A program made the translations under genes and the position numbers. The notes below the pieces were generated by a model that saw only the letters and a program-made list of their open reading frames with translations, did not search any database and was not told the origin of the DNA. Shown here in pieces: positions 43,601 to 56,273 of a stretch of DNA of 64,000 nucleotides (its first letter is position 1; every line of letters starts with the position of its first letter). This DNA is from Cyprinodon diabolis. Its lineage: Eukaryota; Chordata; Actinopteri; Cyprinodontiformes; Cyprinodontidae. Location of the stretch: the NCBI GenBank assembly GCA_030533445.1, contig CM060066.1:372001-436000 (forward strand), in the 5' to 3' direction.

Positions 43601-46600
43601 TTAGCATAGGTGGTGTTAGCATAGGTGGTGTAAGCATAGGCGGTGTTAGCTCAGGTGGTGTTAGCATAGGTGGTGTAAGCATAGGTGGTGTTAGCATAGG
43701 TGGTGTTAGCATAGGTGGTAAGCAAGGACTCATCCGTCCTTTTAATGAATGGCAGAGGAGAATAATTTGGTGATTGGACACAAACCTGAGCTAATGATTG
43801 TGTAAATCCTGGTGAAAGCAAATGGAAATGTTTTTGCTTTGCTTCAGTGTTCTGAAGGACCAATGGATCCGTGCAAAGTATGAAAGAAGGGAGTTCACTG
43901 GAGAAAGAAACGACTTTCTGCAAACTTACAATCAAGGTAACTGTTGAACCTTTCCAGGAGCAGAAGGAAAGTTCGGCCAAAAGTTGGAGATCTGAGAAGC
44001 ATTCAGGCTGAATGTTCCTGAATGCATCTACTAGTTCTGGCACTTCTTTATTACACATCATCAAGCAAGAAGGTGTTTAACATTTAGGGGAGTGGCGGCC
44101 TAGTGGTTAGGCCACTCCCCCCAGACCGCCACCCTGGGTCCCTGAGCAAGACCCTTAACCCCACACTGCTCCCTGGGCGCCGTCAAATGGCAGCCCACTG
44201 CTCCCCAAGGGGAGGGGTTAAATGCACAGATAAATTTCTCCAATGTGAGATCCATAAAGTTAAATTATTATTATTATTAAGAAGTCAGTTAGTCACGTAG
44301 TACTTGGTTGTTTTTAGAAGACGACGTTTCAACGCTGTTTACGTCTCTAAAATAGAGCTAGAACAGCGTTTTTGCCAAACCAATCAGCTCAGAGGTCAAT
44401 TTATTCCCAGTTCCGCATTTTCCTTCTATCTTTGAATGAAAGGTCAGAACATTTGGACTTTATGGAACAACAATTCGTCCGTCTGCTTTTCTCTCTCTGT
44501 TGCTCTCGTCCCACTTTGAGAGTTGGATGTGTAATTAAATTATTCAATTCACGTTTTTATGTCTTAGAATAAGATAAAGCCGTAATAAAAAGTTCAATCA
44601 CCAATTATTGTGCAGATTAGGTGGTCAGATTTACTTAGTTATGCTGTTAGTTCACCTTGGAGCCTCCAGCATGCTGAGGTGAGTCAACCTTCCTCAGTGC
44701 AGACAGAGTGGCTGCAGCAGGTTTTATTGGGGCTCGTTTTCATTTGATTCTTTCATTAAAGGCTGTTAGCTGCACAGCGAGCAAAGCGAGGCGATACAGC
44801 AGCATCCTTTATTTTACGGGGTGTATATTTCTATGTCATTGACGCAAAAAGCTGGATGTTAAATGGTTTTCCTGATCTATGTGCTCTAGATCTGTTTGAA
44901 TCCACACTCTGGAAGAAGGGCAGAGACAACAAGCAGTATCTGAAGAGAACCTTCCAGCTGTCTCAGAGGGATTTCACCCTCAGATACTTTACAAAGGAGG
45001 ATGTGAGTTCCCTCAAGAGACATTATGTCATTTCTAGGCGCATATTTCTATGTGCCGTCTCTCTAAATCTGCATTCAACCCAAAACCAAGTCCAAGGTTC
45101 CCAAAGCAGTGATCAGCATGAAGGATCTGAATGCACATTTCCAACCGGAGAAGATGGGTCATGCTCATGGGCTGCAGATCTCCTACCTAGATGACGAGCG
45201 CACCAGGAACCTGTTTGTTTACCATGACAACGGGCAGGTGAGGCAAACATTTGGAAAACATCTTCATTCTTCCACTGTTGCAAAGAAAAAGAGACAGAAA
45301 GCTTCTCAGTTTTCCCTTCATGCCTTTCTCCCTCCCTCCAGGTCATCGTCTCCTTCTTCAACGCCATCCGCGCCACACGCCTGGCCTACCTCCACAGGAA
45401 ACACCCCACTCTGCAACACAGTGATGTGAGACGACTTTTCTGTTACTTTCATATCCTGAGCTTCAAAGGATGGAATCGAAGCATGAATGATGAGTCGGAC
45501 AGTCGAGCTGAAGCAGCGTCACATGATCGCGCTGCGACGCAGCTTTCACTTTAGTTTATCACGTATGCCTGCTCCTTGTTACCTTTGGACCCTTTTTCAT
45601 TTCTCTGTTTTCTTCACCTGCAACATTTCTGCCCATACTGTAGTATTTATACTAAATATCCATCCTCTCTTTAAGATTTCCAGCAAATTAAAACCATTTA
45701 CTCTGGAACTTTGAATCATAATCCACACATTTTCCAATTTTGACAGATTGCAGCAGTTTTTCAGGGTTTTTGGTGGTGAGACCAGAAAGCAGTACATCCT
45801 TGTGAAGTGGATGGAAGATGCCATATATTTCTGGTTTTACAAATAAAAATAAACAAAAAGTATTTCATAGATACAAACATGAATATAAAAGTGGTCTGAG
45901 AAGCAGCCATTAAGATCAGATTGAAGAATCTCTCAATAAAGTCTTCGTCAATCAGACAATCCACTAATTATGAAAAATAAAAAAAAATGAAATCAGTTTT
46001 TTACAAGAAAACATTCGTGCAAAAAACGAGCTGAGCTCAGAATGCTGCAGCCCCCCCACTAATCACTGTGAAGACACGCAGCCCAGAGCAAAGCACGGCG
46101 GCGGATGCATCATTCTAGGGGGAACTTTCTGTGAGAAAGGGCAGGCAAGCTGGTAACGTTAGATATAAAGAGCGATTAATGGAGAAATATTCTAAAAAAG
46201 CTGAGACTGAGGGACAGGTTAGCCTTCCAACAGGAAGCAGATATCATGACTCGGCGCAGCCAAGTCACTACAAGTCATGTGGAAAGACTTGAAAAGCTGG
46301 AGTTACTCAGTGAAGAACAATGAGTAAATATACTCTTAGAATAGAGAGATTAGAAATACTAGACAAATTTCAAGATTGACCAAACTTTCAGCAGAGCCTG
46401 TTCGTCCTGCCTGCAGCGTTCCCAGCCCCGGCCTCTCTGGTTCTTAGTCCCGCCTTCTCCTAACTTCGCCTCCCGGAACCTCCCAAAGCTTCCTGTCACT
46501 CGCCTCTGTCCCGGCCGCTCCTCCTCACTTAGTGCTCCTCCTCTGAACTCCTCCATCTGGACCTCATAGCTTCATCATTCTGTGGCTGAACCAGCTGTGA

Positions 46601-48501
46601 GGAAAAAGCTTTTTGATAAAGCTTCTAGTTAGAGTGGCTCAGGTTATCCTGATCTATCTCTATAGTTCTGCTGCTATAGGCTTAGACTGCTGGAGGACAT
46701 AGGGACCCCTTTTTCATCATTCTGCTTCATTCTCTCTCTATTCTCCCACTCTGCAGAATCTGTTAGTTCAATCTCTAACGTTCTGCTCTCTCTGCTTTTT
46801 CTCATAGTAGCTTCATCTGGTCTATTCCTGTTTGGCTGTGACTCCATCCTGGAGAGAAATATCAGCTGTGCTGCTGCCATCAACACCTTTGTTTCTAGAT
46901 GTTGGAGCTTGGCCTGTTTTCCAGTGTAGTCCTGTTTCTCTGACTGTGACTAACTGGATGTGCTCTCTTCATCCTCTGACATGGGAGCTGGCTCGGAGCT
47001 CGTCTGCCTGGCTGTGTGTTTCCTGGACGGGGCCGCCTGTGGAGCTGGTTGACAGTTGCCTTTTGTATCTATGCTTCTTTTTCTATGTCTGCTTCTGTCT
47101 CCTTGAACCCCAGTGGGCCTCAGCAGATGGCCGCTCACACTGAGCCTGGTTCTGCTGGAGGTTTCTTCCTGTTCAAAGGGAGTTTTTCCTCTCCACTGTC
47201 GCTACAAGCATGCTTAGTGTGAGGGATTGCTGAAGAGTCAATGAGTCGATGCAATCAGCTGCTTTTCCTTAGATAGAAAACTTTGAATCAATCTGACTGG
47301 ATGATCTGGTGAACTGGAAAGTGACCTGAGATGACATGATGTGAATTGGAGCTATAGAAATAGACTGACTAGAATTGAATTGAACATTTGCAGAAAAGTA
47401 AGATGAAAAAAATGAAACAAATAAAGGCAAACACTTTTTGAAACGTTGCTAATCCACTTTATGCTAATTGAAGAGTGAATGTTTTCCAACCTTTATCTGT
47501 TTAATAGTTACTGGTGTGTTTTTTCTCTTTTTAACAGCTGATTCCCCAAATAACCAGGCTGTGCCTGAAGGAGGGCTACATGGAGAAAACGGGCCCAACG
47601 GTTCGTCCCGCTACAGGAACTCCTCTCTTTATCTGGAAAGGCGTGTCGCCCGTCCTCATCATATTCCTGAATTTGTTCTTTTTCAGCAACGTGAGCCGTT
47701 CAAGAAGAGGTGGTTCACTCTGTGCTCAGCCGACAGGAAGCTTCTGTACTTTAAGTCTCCGCTGGTAATCAGCAGATAAATAACATCTTTATTCTATACT
47801 AGAGCATGCTTAGTGTGAGGGAGGCTGCTGTAGGTTTCTTCCTGTTCAAAGGGAGTTTTTCCTCTCCACTGTCGCTACAAGCATGCTTAGTGTGAGGGAT
47901 TGCTGAAGAGTCAATGAGTCGATGCAATCAGCTGGTTTTCCTTAGATAGAAAACTTTGAATCAATCTGACTGGATGATCTGGTTGAACTGGAAAGTGACC
48001 AGAGATGACATGATGTGAATTGGAGCTATAGAAATAAACTGAATAGAATTTAACCCAGAAAAGTCCTTATTAATAGGAGTAAATATTTGGAGTGAGATTA
48101 GTGAACTCCATTCACCCTTTGTAACGTTGTTCTCTCTGTGCTGGATTGTGAGGACGCCATGGATCTGGGCGCCGTCTTCATCGGCTCCAAAGACCACGGC
48201 TACTCGGTGTCAGAGAGCAGCGGCCGCTGCACGCGGTCGGGACGCTGGCACTGGGGGATCACGCTGGAAACTCCCAGCAGGCAGTTTGTCTTCATGTGTG
48301 AGCAGGAGCAGGAGAGGAAGGAGTGGATGGAGGCCTTCAGGAAGGTCATCTCACAGCCCATGACTCCAGAGGATTACGCCAGTAAGAGGAAGGAGAGAAA
48401 ACATAGAGATGAGCCACTCAGATGCAACACGCTCTCCTCACTAACTTCTCTCTCTAACTCTCCGTCTGACAGATGAAGCCACTTTGAGGAGGGGGAAATG
48501 A
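32370..48501 (+). CDS. adap2: ADAP2, ArfGAP with dual PH domains
   Basis: Eleven exons join in phase: 32370-32457, 32790-32920, 43240-43331, 43848-43936, 44890-45002, 45091-45237, 45342-45425, 47538-47600, 47687-47764, 48153-48381 and 48473-48501. They encode 380 residues, against 381 in human ADAP2. The ArfGAP zinc finger CADC...CLNC has the standard C-X2-C-X16-C-X2-C spacing and is followed by GMHRN with the catalytic arginine. PH1 spans about 134-248 ([27 protein letters not shown]). PH2 spans about 255-365 ([34 protein letters not shown]). The family binds inositol phosphates and PIP3 and inactivates Arf6 at the plasma membrane. The donor after 47600 (GTTCGT) and acceptor before 45091 are weak. 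Intron 2 is 10.3 kb because of inserted retroelements. Confidence 0.93.
32921..33214 (+). other. Start of adap2 intron 2, nothing recognised
   Basis: Unique AT-rich intron sequence between exon 2 and the solo LTR. No element is recognised. Confidence 0.5.
33220..33992 (-). mobile_element. Solo LTR, probably Ty3/gypsy-like
   Basis: A 773-bp block starts TGTCAGG and ends TCATGACA, so it has TG...CA ends. It is flanked by a 5-bp direct repeat GAAAG (33215-33219 and 33993-33997). In minus orientation it has a TATTTAA promoter-like box and a late AATAAA near 33285. No retroviral coding sequence is attached, consistent with LTR-LTR recombination. The superfamily is a guess from the general look of fish LTRs. 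Confidence 0.65.
33998..34739. other. adap2 intron 2, unclassified stretch
   Basis: A short minus-strand frame at 34438-34629 reads [20 protein letters not shown]. It looks like part of a degenerate mobile element, but I cannot assign it. Confidence 0.4.
34740..35580 (-). pseudogene. CR1/L2/Rex1-group LINE fragment
   Basis: Minus-strand pieces read [68 protein letters not shown] and [15 protein letters not shown]. These are RT motifs with the catalytic FSDD. They continue to [19 protein letters not shown]. Frameshifts break the frame near 35300 and 35000. The BEL/Pao element is inserted immediately upstream of it in plus coordinates. Confidence 0.75.
35713..36030 (-). pseudogene. Inverted gag segment of the BEL/Pao element
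   Basis: Only the minus strand encodes the Pao-like gag stretch [19 protein letters not shown]...[16 protein letters not shown], whereas the rest of the element reads on plus. It directly abuts the truncated left LTR, so an inversion with deletion occurred at the 5' end. Confidence 0.75.
36072..41985 (+). pseudogene. BEL/Pao gag-pol, broken
   Basis: Domains run in the expected BEL order. Gag end with [16 protein letters not shown] and [18 protein letters not shown] knuckle-type residues; a protease region with [17 protein letters not shown] in 36745-38358 with FYVDDGL at about 38002-38013; RNase H ([16 protein letters not shown]); zinc-binding and integrase parts in 38371-41985 ([26 protein letters not shown]). 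Breaks include a deletion in gag near 36358, a frameshift before 36745, an in-frame TAG at 38356-38358, frameshifts near 39795 and 40050, and the hAT insertion at 40180. It cannot encode a working polyprotein. Confidence 0.9.
40180..41514. mobile_element. Non-autonomous hAT element with 8-bp TSD
   Basis: The 1,335-bp element starts CAGTGTTGGGCACGTTACTT and ends ...AGTCCCATCACTG, so the termini are imperfect inverted repeats (CAGTG(T/A)TGGG). It is flanked by GTGATGAA on both sides (40172-40179 and 41515-41522). An 8-bp duplication is diagnostic of the hAT superfamily. Removing the element and one TSD copy rejoins the integrase frame. Internally it carries (ATCT)n at 40576-40640 and (ATCC)n at 40750-40807, with no transposase frame. 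Confidence 0.92.
42568..43239 (+). other. End of adap2 intron 2, nothing recognised
   Basis: Unique sequence between the BEL right LTR and adap2 exon 3. No element was identified. Confidence 0.5.
43595..43722 (+). repeat. 15-bp minisatellite in adap2 intron 3
   Basis: Eight to nine copies of a 15-bp unit (GTTAGCATAGGTGGT and variants) read as VSIGG repeats on + and TPPML on -. It is intronic, between exons ending 43331 and starting 43848. Confidence 0.93.
44088..44280 (+). mobile_element. tRNA-derived SINE
   Basis: The head GTGGCGGCCTAGTGGTTAGG resembles a polymerase III A box. The body has GGTCCCTGAGCAAGACCC and GGGCGCCGTCAAATGGCAG. It ends in an (ATT)n tail. This is the most complete of the three family members in the window. 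It lies in adap2 intron 4. Confidence 0.75.
45426..46602 (+). other. adap2 intron 7, proximal part
   Basis: No transposon or RNA gene is recognised. The short minus frame 46359-46556 has no domain. Confidence 0.45.
46603..47385 (+). mobile_element. L2-type LINE 3' end
   Basis: Starts at the last codons of the L2 protein (FDKASS then stop) and contains the full 3' tail shared with 27960-28570, ending AATAGACTGACTAGAATTGAA. It is a 5'-truncated insertion in adap2 intron 7. Confidence 0.8.
47806..48052 (+). mobile_element. L2-type LINE 3' tail
   Basis: A shorter truncated copy of the same tail (GGTTTCTTCCTGTTCAAAGG ... AATAAACTGAATAGAA) in adap2 intron 9. Its first part is partly duplicated (GAGCATGCTTAGTGTGAGGG occurs twice). 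Confidence 0.75.
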
Positions 48502-48861
48502 CTTGGACCTGGACTCGGCAGACATCAGCGCTAAAGCAGCTGACCTTCAGAGGCTGCATCTCCATAGCAACAGTTATTTCTTTGATGGACTTTTTTTAGT
48601 TTAAAATGCTTTTCCCAAACATTTTTATATTGGAAAAGCTTTTTTTTCTTCAGTGTTTGCTGTATTTAATGTATTTAAAAACAATGAATGAGTTGAAAAC
48701 AACTGTTCTATAATAATGGCTCCTCAGACCAAAGACGACCTGAACGCTTTTTATGGAAGTTCATTTGCACATTTTATCCTTTATCAGAAGATTCTTTGGT
48801 TACAAACCTGAACCTCAATTAAACCCAAATAACTGGATTTAATGTTTGATTCCTTTATTTC

Positions 48862-51800
48862 ATCCATCATCCATCCATCCATGATCCATCCATCCATCAT
48901 CCATCCATCCATGATCCATCCATCCATCATCCATCCATCCATGATCCATCCGTCCATGATCCATCCATCCATCATCCATCCATCCATGATCCATCCATCC
49001 ATGATCCATCCATCCATCATCCATCCATCCATCCATCCATCATCCATCCATCCATCATCTATCCATTCATCCATCCATCCATCCATCCATCATCCATCCA
49101 TCTATCATCCATCCATCCATCCATAATCCATCCATCCATCATCCATCCATCATCCATCCATCATCCATCCATCCATCCATTCATCCATCCATCCATCCAT
49201 CCATCATCTATCCATTCATCCATCCATCCATCATCCATCCATCCATCCATCCATGATCCATCCATCCATGATCCATCCATCCATCATCCATCCATCCATG
49301 ATCCATCCATCCATGATCCATCCATCCATGATCCATCCATCCATCATCCATCCATCCATCCATCCATCCATCATCCATCCATTCATCCATCCATCCATCC
49401 ATCCATCATCTATCCATTCATCCATCCATCCATCATCCATCCATCCATCCATCATCCATCCATCATCCATCCATCCATCATCCATCCATCCATCATCCAT
49501 CCATCCATCATCCATCCATCATCCATCCATCCATCCATCCATCAATCCATCATCCATCCATCCATCATCTATCCATTCATCCATCATCCATCCATCCATC
49601 ATCCATCCATCCATCCATCATCCATCCATCCATCCATCATCCATCCATCATCCATCCATCCATCCATCATCCATCCATCCATCATCCATCAATCCATCCA
49701 TCCATCATCTATCCATTCATCCATCATCCATCCATCCATCCATTCATCCATCCATCCATCATCCATCCATCCATCATCCATCCATCCTTCATCCATCCAT
49801 CATCCATCCATCATCTATCCATCCATCCATCATCCATCCATCATCCATCCATCCATCCATCCATCATCCATCCATTCATCATCCATCCATCCATCATCCA
49901 TCCATCCATCCATCCATCATCCATCCATCCATCATCCATCCATCCATCTATCCATCCATCCATCATCCATCCATCCATCCATCCATCATCCATCCATCAT
50001 CAATCCATCATCCATCCATCCATCATCCATCCATCCATGATCCATCCATCCATCATCCATCCATCCATGATCCATCCATCCATGATCCATCCATCCATCA
50101 TCCATCCATCCATGATCCATCCATCCATGATCCATCCATCCATCATCCATCCATCCATCATCCATCCATCCATGATCCATCCATCCATCATCCATCCATC
50201 CATGATCCATCCATCCATGATCCATCCATCCATCATCCATCCATCCATCCATAATCCATCCATCCATCATCCATCCATCATCCGTCCATCCATCCATCAT
50301 CCATCCATTCATCCATCCATCCATCCATCCATCATCTATCCATTCATCCATCCATCCATCATCCATCCATCATCCATCCATCCATCCATCCATCATCCAT
50401 CATCCATCCATCATCCATCCATCATCCATCCATCCATCCATCCATCAATCCATCATCCATCCATCCATCATCTATCCATTCATCCATCATCCATCCATCC
50501 ATCATCCATCCATCCATCCATCATCCATCCATCCATCCATCATCCATCCACCATCCATCCATCCATCCATCATCCATCCATCAATCCATCATCCATCCAT
50601 CCATCATCTATCCATTCATCCATCATCCATCCATCCATCCATTCATCCATCCATCCATCATCCATCCATCCATCCATCATCCTTCATCCATCCATCATCC
50701 ATCCATCATCTATCCATCCATCCATCATCCATCCATCATCCATCCATCATCCATCCATCCATCCATCCATCATCCATCCATCCATCATCCATCCATCCAT
50801 CCATCCATCATCCATCCATCCATCATCCATCCATCCATCCATCCATCCATCATCCATCCATCCATCATCCATCCATCCATCCATCATCCATCCATCATCA
50901 ATCCATCAATCCATCATCCATCCATCCACCATCCATCCATCAATCCATCCATCCATTATCCATCCATCCATCCATCCATCATCCATCCATCATCCATCCA
51001 TCCATCCATCCATCCATCATCCATCCATCCATCATCCATCCATCCATCCATCATCCATCCATCCATCCATCATCTATCCATCCATCCATCCATCATCCAT
51101 CCATCCATCCATCCATCCATCCATCATCCATCCATCCATCATCCATCCATCCATCCATCCATCATCCATCCATCCATCATCCATCCATCATCCATCCATC
51201 CATCATCCATCCATCCATCCATCATCCATTCCTCCATCCATCATCTATCCATTCATCCAATATCCATCCATCCATCCATCCATCATCCATCCATCATCCA
51301 TCCATCATCCATCCATCCATCCATCCATCCATCATCCATCCATTCATCATCCATCCATCCATCATCCATCCATCCATCATCCATCCATCCATCCATCATC
51401 CATCCATCCATCCATCCATCATCCATCCATCCATCATCCATCCATCCATCCATCATCCATCCATCCATCCATCCATCCATCCATCCATCATCCATCCATC
51501 ATCAATCCATCAATCCATCATCCATCCATCAATCCATCCATCCATCATCTATCCATTCATCCATCATCCATCCATCCATCATCCATCCATCCATCCATCC
51601 AGCAATCCATCCATCCATCATCCATCCATCATCCATCCATCCATTATCTATCCATTCATCCATCATCCATCCATCCATCCATCATCCATTCATCCATCAT
51701 CCACCCATCATCCACCCACCCATCCATCCATCCATCAATCCATCCATCCATCATCCATCCATCATCAATCCATCCATCCATCCATCATCCATCCATCATC

Positions 51801-54800
51801 CATCCATCCATCCATCCATCATCTATCCATTCATCCATCATCCATCCATCATCCATTCATCCATCATCCACCCATCATCCATCCATCCATCCATCCATCA
51901 TCCATCCATCCATCATCCATCCATCATCCATCCATCCATCAATCCATCCATCCATCATCCATCCATCCATCAATCCATCCATCATCCATCCATCATCCAT
52001 CCATCCATCATCCATCCATCCATCATCCATCCATCATCCATCCATCCATGATCCATCCATCCATGCATCATCCATCCATCCATCCATCCATCATCCATCC
52101 ATCATCCATCCATCCATGATCCATCCATCCATGATCCATCCATCCATGCATCATCCATCCATCCATGATCCATCCATCCATCATCCATCATCCATCCATG
52201 ATCCATCCATCCATCCATCCATCCATCCATCATCCATCCATGATCCATCCATCCATCATCCATCCTTCCATGATCCATCCATCCATCCATCCATCCATCA
52301 TCCATCCATGATCCATCCATGATCCATCCATGCATCATCCATCCATCCATGATCCATCCATCCATCATCCATCATCCATCCATGATCCATCCATCCATGC
52401 ATCATCCATCCATCCATCCATTCATCATCCATCCATCCATCATCTATCCATTCATCCATCATCCATCCATCCATCCATCATCCATCCATCTATCACCCAT
52501 CCATCCATCCATAATCCATCCATCCATCATCCATCCATCCATCCTCCATCAATCCATCCATCCATCATCTATCCATTCATCCATCATCCATCCATCCATC
52601 CATTCATCCATCCATCCATCATCCATCCATCCATCCATCATCCTTCATCCATCCATCCATCATCCATCCATCCATCCATCATCCATCCACCATCCATCCA
52701 TCATCCATCCATCCATCCATCATCCATCCATCCATCATCCATCAATCCATCCATCCATCATCTATCCATTCATCCATCATCCATCCATCCATCCATTCAT
52801 CCATCCATCCATCATCCATCCATCCATCCATCATCCTTCATCCATCCATCATCCATCCATCATCTATCCATCCATCCATCATCCATCCATCATCCATCCA
52901 TCATCCATCCATCCATCCATCCATCATCCATCCATCCATCATCCATCCATCCATCCATCATCCATCCATCCATCCATCCATCCATCCATCCATCCATCAT
53001 CCATCCATCCATCTATCATCCATCCATCATCAATCCATCAATCCATCATCCATCCATCCACCATCCATCCATCAATCCATCCATCCATCATCTATCCATT
53101 CATCCATCATCCATCCATCCATCATCCATCCATCCAGCAATCCATCCATCCATCATCCATCCATCATCCATCCATCCATTATCTATCCATTCATCCATCA
53201 TCCATCCATCCATCCATCATCCATTCATCCATCATCCACCCATCATCCACCCACCCATCCATCCATCCATCAATCCATCCATCCATCATCCATCCATCAT
53301 CAATCCATCCATCCATCATCCATCCATCATCCATCCATCCATCCATCCATCATCTATCCATTCATCCATCATCCATCCATCATCCATTCATCCATCATCC
53401 ACCCATCATCCATCCATCCATCCATCCATCATCCATCCATCCATCATCCATCCATCATCCATCCATCCATCAATCCATCCATCCATCATCCATCCATCCA
53501 TCAATCATCCATCCATCCATCCATCCATCATCCATCCATCCATCATCCATCCATCCATCATCCATCCATCATCCATCCATCCATGATCCATCCATCCATG
53601 CATCATCCATCCATCCATCCATCCATCATCCATCCATCATCCATCCATCCATGATCCATCCATCCATGATCCATCCATCCATGCATCATCCATCCATCCA
53701 TGATCCATCCATCCATCATCCATCCATGATCCATCCATCCATCCATCCATCCATCCATCCATCCATCATCCATCCATGATCCATCCATCCATCATCCATC
53801 CTTCCATGATCCATCCATCCATCCATCATCCATCCATGATCCATCCATGATCCATCCATGCATCATCCATCCATCCATGATCCATCCATCCATCATCCAT
53901 CATCCATCCATGATCCATCCATCCATGCATCATCCATCCATCCATCCATTCATCATCCATCCATCATCCATCCATCCATCATCTATCCATTCATCCATCA
54001 TCCATCCATCCATCCATCATCCATCCATCTATCATCCATCCATCCATCCATAATCCATCCATCCATCATCCATCCATCCATCCTCCATCCATCCATCCAT
54101 CCATCCATCCATCCATCCATCATCCATCCATCCATCCATCATCCATCCATCATCCATCCATCCATCCATCCATCCATCCATCCATCCATCCATCATCCAT
54201 CCATCCATCCATCATCCATCCATCATCAATCCATCAATCCATCATCCATCCATCCATCATCTATCCATTCATCCATCATCCATCCATCCATCATCCATCC
54301 ATCCATCATCCATCCATCATCCATCCATCCATCATCCATCCATCCATCATCCATCCATCCATCCATCATCTATCCATTCATCCATCATCCATCCATCCAT
54401 CCATCATCCATCCATTCATCCATCATCCATCCATCCATCTTCCATCCATCATCCATCCATCATCCATCCATCCTTCATCCATCCAGCATCCATCCATCAT
54501 CTATCCATTCATCCATCATCCATCCATCATCCATCCATCATCCATCCATCATCCATCCATCCATCATCTATCCATTCATCCATCATCCATCCATCATCCA
54601 TCCATTCATCATCCATCCATCCATCCACCATCCATCCATCCATTCATCATCCATCCATCCATCATCCATCCATCCATCCATCATCCATCCATCCATCATC
54701 CATCCATCCATCCATCCATCCATCCATCCATCCATCATCCATCCATCCATCCATCATCCATCCATCATCAATCCATCAATCCATCATCCATCCATCCACC

Positions 54801-56025
54801 ATCCATCCATCAATCCATCCATCCATCATCTATCCATTCATCCATCATCCATCCATCCATCCATCATCCATCCATCATCCATCCATCCATCCATCCATCC
54901 ATCATCCATCCATCATCCATCCATCCATTATCTATCCATTCATCCATCATCCATCCATCCATCCATCATCCATTCATCCATCATCCACCCATCATCCATC
55001 CATCCATCCATCCATCAATCCATCATCCATCCATCATCCATCCATCCATCCATCATCCATCCATCATCCATCCATCCATCCATCAATCCATCCATCCATC
55101 ATCCATCCATCCATCATCTATCCATTCATCCATCATCCATCCATCCATCCATCATCCATTCATCCATCATCCACCCATCATCCATCCATCCATCCATCCA
55201 TCCATCATCCATCCATCCATCATCTATCCATTCATCCATCATCCATCCATCCATCCATCATCCATTCATCCATCATCCACCCATCATCCATCCATCCATC
55301 AATCATCCATCCATCCATCCATCCATCATCAATCCATCATCCATCCATCAATCATCCATCCATCCATCCATCATCCATCCATCATCCATCCATCATCCAT
55401 CCATCAATCATCCATCCATCCATCCATCCATCATCCATCCATCATCCATCCATCCATCATCCATCCATCATCCATCCATCCATCATCCATCCATCCATCA
55501 TCCATCCATCATCCACCCATCCATCATCCATCCATCCATCCATCCATCATCCATCCATCCATCCATCATCCATCCATCATCCATCCATCATCCATCCATC
55601 CATCATCCATCCATCATCCATCCATCATCCATCCATCCATCCATCATCCATCCATCATCCACCCATCCATCCATCCATCCATCCATCCATCCATCCATCA
55701 TCCATCCATCCATCATCCATCCATCCATCCATCCATTCATCCATCATCCATCCATCCATCATCCATTCATCCATCCATCCATCATCCATCCATCCATCAT
55801 CCATTCATCCATCATCCATCATCCATCCATCATCCATCCATTTATCCATCATCCATCCATTATCCACCCATCATCCATCCATCCATCCATCATCCATCCA
55901 TCCATCATCCATTCATCCATCATCCATCCATTTATCCATCATCCATCCATCATCCATCCATCATCCATCCATTTATCCATCATCCATCCATCATCCATCC
56001 ATCATCCATCCATCATCCATCCTTC
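48862..56025 (+). repeat. 7.2-kb imperfect ATCC array
   Basis: Almost pure (ATCC)n on the + strand, interrupted every 2-5 units by ATCATCC, ATGATCC, ATCTATCC or ATTCATCC variants. Long higher-order blocks (for example around 50030-50240, 52010-52420 and 53570-53960) recur nearly identically. All open frames here ([10 protein letters not shown] and similar) are repeat artefacts. It lies between the adap2 3' end and the copia element. Confidence 0.98.
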
Positions 56026-56172
56026 TAATGGACTTCCTTGAAGCCATGTAGGAAAATTACATGTAAAGGCAAAATAATTATATTATGACTTCATAGTGCA
56101 TCCATTTATCAATCCTTTTAGTTTTAAATCTTGAAATCTCAAATTAAATAAAGATGTATTCCTTAAATGACG

Positions 56173-56202
56173 CCCCCCCCCCCCCCCCCCCCCCCCCCCC
56201 CC
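56173..56202 (+). repeat. Poly(C) tract, 30 bp
   Basis: An uninterrupted run of 30 C residues about 70 bp upstream of the copia left LTR. Its length is unreliable in most sequencing data. Confidence 0.9.
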
Positions 56203-56273
56203 AGAAAAACCAAAGGAGGGCTCCCACTTTCTTATTTCATAACTTTTCACCCGATCATATTTTTAGATCTCCT

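Noticed and set aside
48842..56041. Frames of up to 761 residues rich in HPSIHPS or MDDGWMDG
   Set aside because: Reading of (ATCC)n/(GGAT)n arrays. No non-repetitive domain, and many frames are open at once.
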